Assembly: GCF_900110575.1 (NCBI RefSeq)
Contig: NZ_FOEF01000011.1
Location: 124,001 to 188,000, forward strand
Direction of reading: 5' to 3'
Source of the DNA: Amycolatopsis saalfeldensis
GTDB taxonomy: Bacteria; Actinomycetota; Actinomycetes; Mycobacteriales; Pseudonocardiaceae
Length of the DNA: 64,000 bases
Shown piece after piece: positions 62,221-64,000 of the stretch. The stretch's first letter is position 1, and each line of letters starts with the position of its first letter. Position numbers and translations under genes: made by a program. A model generated the notes under the pieces. It was given only the letters and a program-made list of their open reading frames with translations, was not told where the DNA came from and made no database searches.

Positions 62221-63283
62221 CGCGAAGGCCGCCGGCCGCCAGCGGGGCGAGGCCGAAGATCCCGTCGTGGGCGCGGGTGATGCTCCGGACGATGGCCAGG
62301 CCGAGGCCGACTCCCGGGTGCTCACCGCGGACGCGGTCGGTGCCGCGCCGGAACGGCTCGGTGAGGGTCCAGACCTGCTGGGGGCTGAGCCGGTCGCCGG
62401 TGTTCTCGACGGTCAGCAGGACGAACCCGGAGCGCGCCGCGGTTTCGATCCGCACGCTGCCGTGCTCGGGGAGATTGTGGACGATGGCGTTGTGCAGGAG
62501 GTTCGTCGTCAGCTGGAGCAGCAGGGCGGGCGAGCCTTCGGTGAGGGCGAGATCGCCGGAAGTCTCGACGGTGACGCCGTGCTTCTCCGCGAACGGGAAG
62601 AGCGTTTCGGCCGCTTCTTCCGCGACGAGCGACAGGTCGACGGGTTCGCGCGTGAAGGATCGCTGATCGGAGCGGCCGAGCAGGAGCAGCGCTTCGGTCA
62701 GCTCGATCGCCCGGGCGTTGACGGCGTGCAGGCGGTCGACCAGCTCACCGGAGTCGTGGCCGGGATCGCTGCGGGCGACCTCGAGCATGGCCTGCGAGAT
62801 CGCGAGCGGGGTGCGCAGCTCGTGCGAGGCGTTGGCCGCGAACCGCCGCTGCTCGACGACGTGCGCTTCGAGGCGTTCGAGCATGGCGTCGAAGGCGTCG
62901 GCGAGTTCGCGGAACTCGTCCTGGCGGCCCGGCAGCCGGATCCGGTGGGACAGCGAGCCGTCCGCGGCCAGCCGGGCGGCGTCGGCGATGCGGGTCAGCG
63001 GCTTGAGCATGCGCCCGGCCAGGATCCAGCCGCCGACCAGGCCGAAGACCAGCAGGAACAGCAGGACGACGGCGGCCGCCTGTACGAAGACGGCCGGGCC
63101 GAAGTTGTGCGGGTCGAAGGCGCGCAGCAGGTTGCCGAAGTTGGGCACGAACACGCTGGCGGGAAAACCTCGCAGCAGGAACACCCACACGGCGGTCAGC
63201 AGCACGAACCCGGCGATCATCAGGAATCCGGCGTAGCTGAGGGTGAGTTTGAGGCGCACGCTCAAACCGGAACGCCTATCCAT
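62189..63283 (-). CDS. vanS: VanS-type sensor histidine kinase
   Basis: 364 residues from ATG 63283, overlapping the vanR stop by 8 bp. Two membrane helices (about 9-32 and 57-80) frame a short extracellular loop of about 25 residues, then HAMP, HisKA with His154 in RRFAANASHELRTPLA, and HATPase (N-box LTTNLLHNAIVHN, G2 GVGLGLAIVRSI). DRRSGLSVRLKLTLSYAGFL is very close to the Streptomyces VanS N-terminus. It senses glycopeptide and controls VanR, acting as phosphatase without drug. Confidence 0.93.
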   Translation of the reverse strand: MDRRSGLSVRLKLTLSYAGFLMIAGFVLLTAVWVFLLRGFPASVFVPNFGNLLRAFDPHNFGPAVFVQAAAVVLLFLLVFGLVGGWILAGRMLKPLTRIADAARLAADGSLSHRIRLPGRQDEFRELADAFDAMLERLEAHVVEQRRFAANASHELRTPLAISQAMLEVARSDPGHDSGELVDRLHAVNARAIELTEALLLLGRSDQRSFTREPVDLSLVAEEAAETLFPFAEKHGVTVETSGDLALTEGSPALLLQLTTNLLHNAIVHNLPEHGSVRIETAARSGFVLLTVENTGDRLSPQQVWTLTEPFRRGTDRVRGEHPGVGLGLAIVRSITRAHDGIFGLAPLAAGGLRVTVQLPARPR

Positions 63284-63953
63284 GGTCTCCGCCTCCGATG
63301 TCGATGCGGTAGCCGACGCCGGGCACCGTCGCGATGAGCCAGGGCTCGCCGAGCCGTTTGCGCAGCGCCGAAACCGTGATGCGCACGGCGTTGGTGAACG
63401 GGTCCGCGTTCTCGTCCCAAGCCCGTTCCAGCAGCTCTTCGGCGCTGACGACCCCGCCTTCGTCCGCGACGAGGACTTCGAGCACCGCGAACTGCTTGCG
63501 GGTGAGCGCGACGTAACGGCCGTCGCGGTAGACCTCGCGGCGGAACGGGTCCAGCCGCAGTCCGGCGATCTCCAGCACGGGCGGCCGGGTGTGGCCGCGC
63601 CTGCGGTCGAGCGCCCTGAGCCGCAGCACGAGTTCCCGGAGTTCGAACGGCTTGGTGAGGTAGTCGTCGGCGCCGAGTTCGAAGCCGGAGGCCTTGTCGT
63701 CGAGCCGGTCGGCGGCGGTGAGCATGATGATCGGCAGGCCGCTGCCGGACGCGACGATGCCGCGGGCGATCTCGTCGCCGGACGGCCCGGGGATGTCGCG
63801 GTCGAGGACGGCGATGTCGTAGGCGTTGACACTCAGCAGCTCCTGCGCGGCGTGCCCGTCGCCGGCCACGTCGGCGGCGATCGCCTCCAGCCGCAACCCG
63901 TCGCGGATGGCGTCTGCCAGGTAGGGCTCGTCCTCGACCACCAGCACACGCAT
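63276..63953 (-). CDS. vanR: VanR-type response regulator (OmpR family)
   Basis: 225 residues. Receiver domain (1-120) with phospho-acceptor Asp51 in AYDIAVLDRDIPGPSGDEIA, the same number as in Streptomyces coelicolor VanR, and Lys in DDYLTKPFEL. Winged-helix DNA-binding domain about 128-222 (VALTRKQFAVLEVLVADEGG, then FTNAVRITVSALRKRLGEPW, VPGVGYRIDI). It activates vanHAX. A CATATC direct repeat lies 23-40 bp before its start, suggesting autoregulation. Confidence 0.95.
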   Translation of the reverse strand: MRVLVVEDEPYLADAIRDGLRLEAIAADVAGDGHAAQELLSVNAYDIAVLDRDIPGPSGDEIARGIVASGSGLPIIMLTAADRLDDKASGFELGADDYLTKPFELRELVLRLRALDRRRGHTRPPVLEIAGLRLDPFRREVYRDGRYVALTRKQFAVLEVLVADEGGVVSAEELLERAWDENADPFTNAVRITVSALRKRLGEPWLIATVPGVGYRIDIGGGDHG

Positions 63954-63975
63954 GCTCCGATGCTACGAGCCCGCG

Positions 63976-63992
63976 CATATCGGCGGCATATC
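63976..63992. promoter_or_regulatory. Candidate VanR operator upstream of vanR
   Basis: CATATC at 63976-63981 and 63987-63992, 11 bp apart, followed by CAAAA as in the vanH copy (GGAAA). It lies 23 bp before the vanR ATG and is in the opposite orientation to the gene, compared with the vanH site. Confidence 0.5.
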
Positions 63993-64000
63993 CAAAACCG

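Noticed and set aside
62267..63337. Forward-strand open frame opposite vanS
   Set aside because: Shadow of the vanS codons; no conserved motif.

Overview
The window is high-GC actinomycete DNA. GTG and TTG starts are common, genes overlap by ATGA or GTGA, and there are many TetR, LysR, MarR and two-component regulators. It also carries a two-domain geosmin synthase, a snapalysin-type protease, a PASTA-less Ser/Thr kinase and a vanHAX-vanRS locus. The set fits Pseudonocardiaceae, most likely an Amycolatopsis-like organism; the genus is inference. No rRNA, tRNA, CRISPR array or large mobile element was seen.

Layout. 0-3.4 kb: Xre regulator divergent from a PAT-like acetyltransferase, a coiled-coil/membrane pair, a decayed ORF and a YceI protein. 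3.4-10.2 kb: LuxR-type two-component pair, a large AfsR-like regulator and a DrrAB-like ABC exporter. 10.2-13 kb: membrane KAP-like NTPase and a small low-GC ORF. 13-19.6 kb: aldo/keto reductase, two LysR genes (the second broken by a 91-bp palindromic insertion), SDR, glutathionyl-hydroquinone-reductase homologue with MarR, YceI and TetR. 19.6-22.1 kb: WXG100-like / DUF1023 / hypothetical operon. 22.5-26.5 kb: sugar porter, DUF742, PrnB-like haem-dioxygenase-fold protein and a secreted DUF11 protein. 26.5-29.3 kb: non-coding 37-bp tandem repeat, dinB with a LexA box, HAD hydrolase. 29.3-34 kb: Ser/Thr kinase, MFS exporter, a micropeptide array and a diguanylate cyclase. 34-41.3 kb: FAD monooxygenase with divergent TetR, YbjQ-like operon, SCO6745-like protein, alpha-lytic-type protease, small GNAT. 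41.5-48.6 kb: geosmin synthase followed by a tightly coupled run of MBL hydrolase, DedA, membrane phosphodiesterase, monothiol glutaredoxin and an SH3-like protein, then a methyltransferase. 48.6-56 kb: TetR-controlled reductase/PPOX pair, another TetR, secreted protein, ferredoxin-P450 pair with TetR, SDR divergent from HxlR. 56-64 kb: snapalysin, GH27 alpha-galactosidase, ATPase remnant, vanHAX and convergent vanRS.

Main observation. Between the MFS gene and the diguanylate cyclase (32302-32600, minus strand) there are four consecutive micro-ORFs, each preceded by a strong Shine-Dalgarno. They encode MRDDDRW, MRDNNWT, MRDNNWTRRDNNWTR and MRDNNWTRRDNNWTR. The two 15-residue copies differ only at three synonymous positions, which indicates selection on the peptide. 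I know of no described family that matches.

Other strong observations are the 91-bp insertion in lysR, whose removal with one copy of a 2-bp duplication restores a 297-residue protein; an 11-bp-spaced YATATC-type direct repeat shared by the vanH and vanR promoters; and the 37-bp tandem repeat behind dinB. The vanHAX genes should give D-Ala-D-Lac cell-wall precursors (VanH makes D-lactate, VanA ligates it, VanX removes D-Ala-D-Ala), switched by VanRS, i.e. glycopeptide self-protection or intrinsic resistance.
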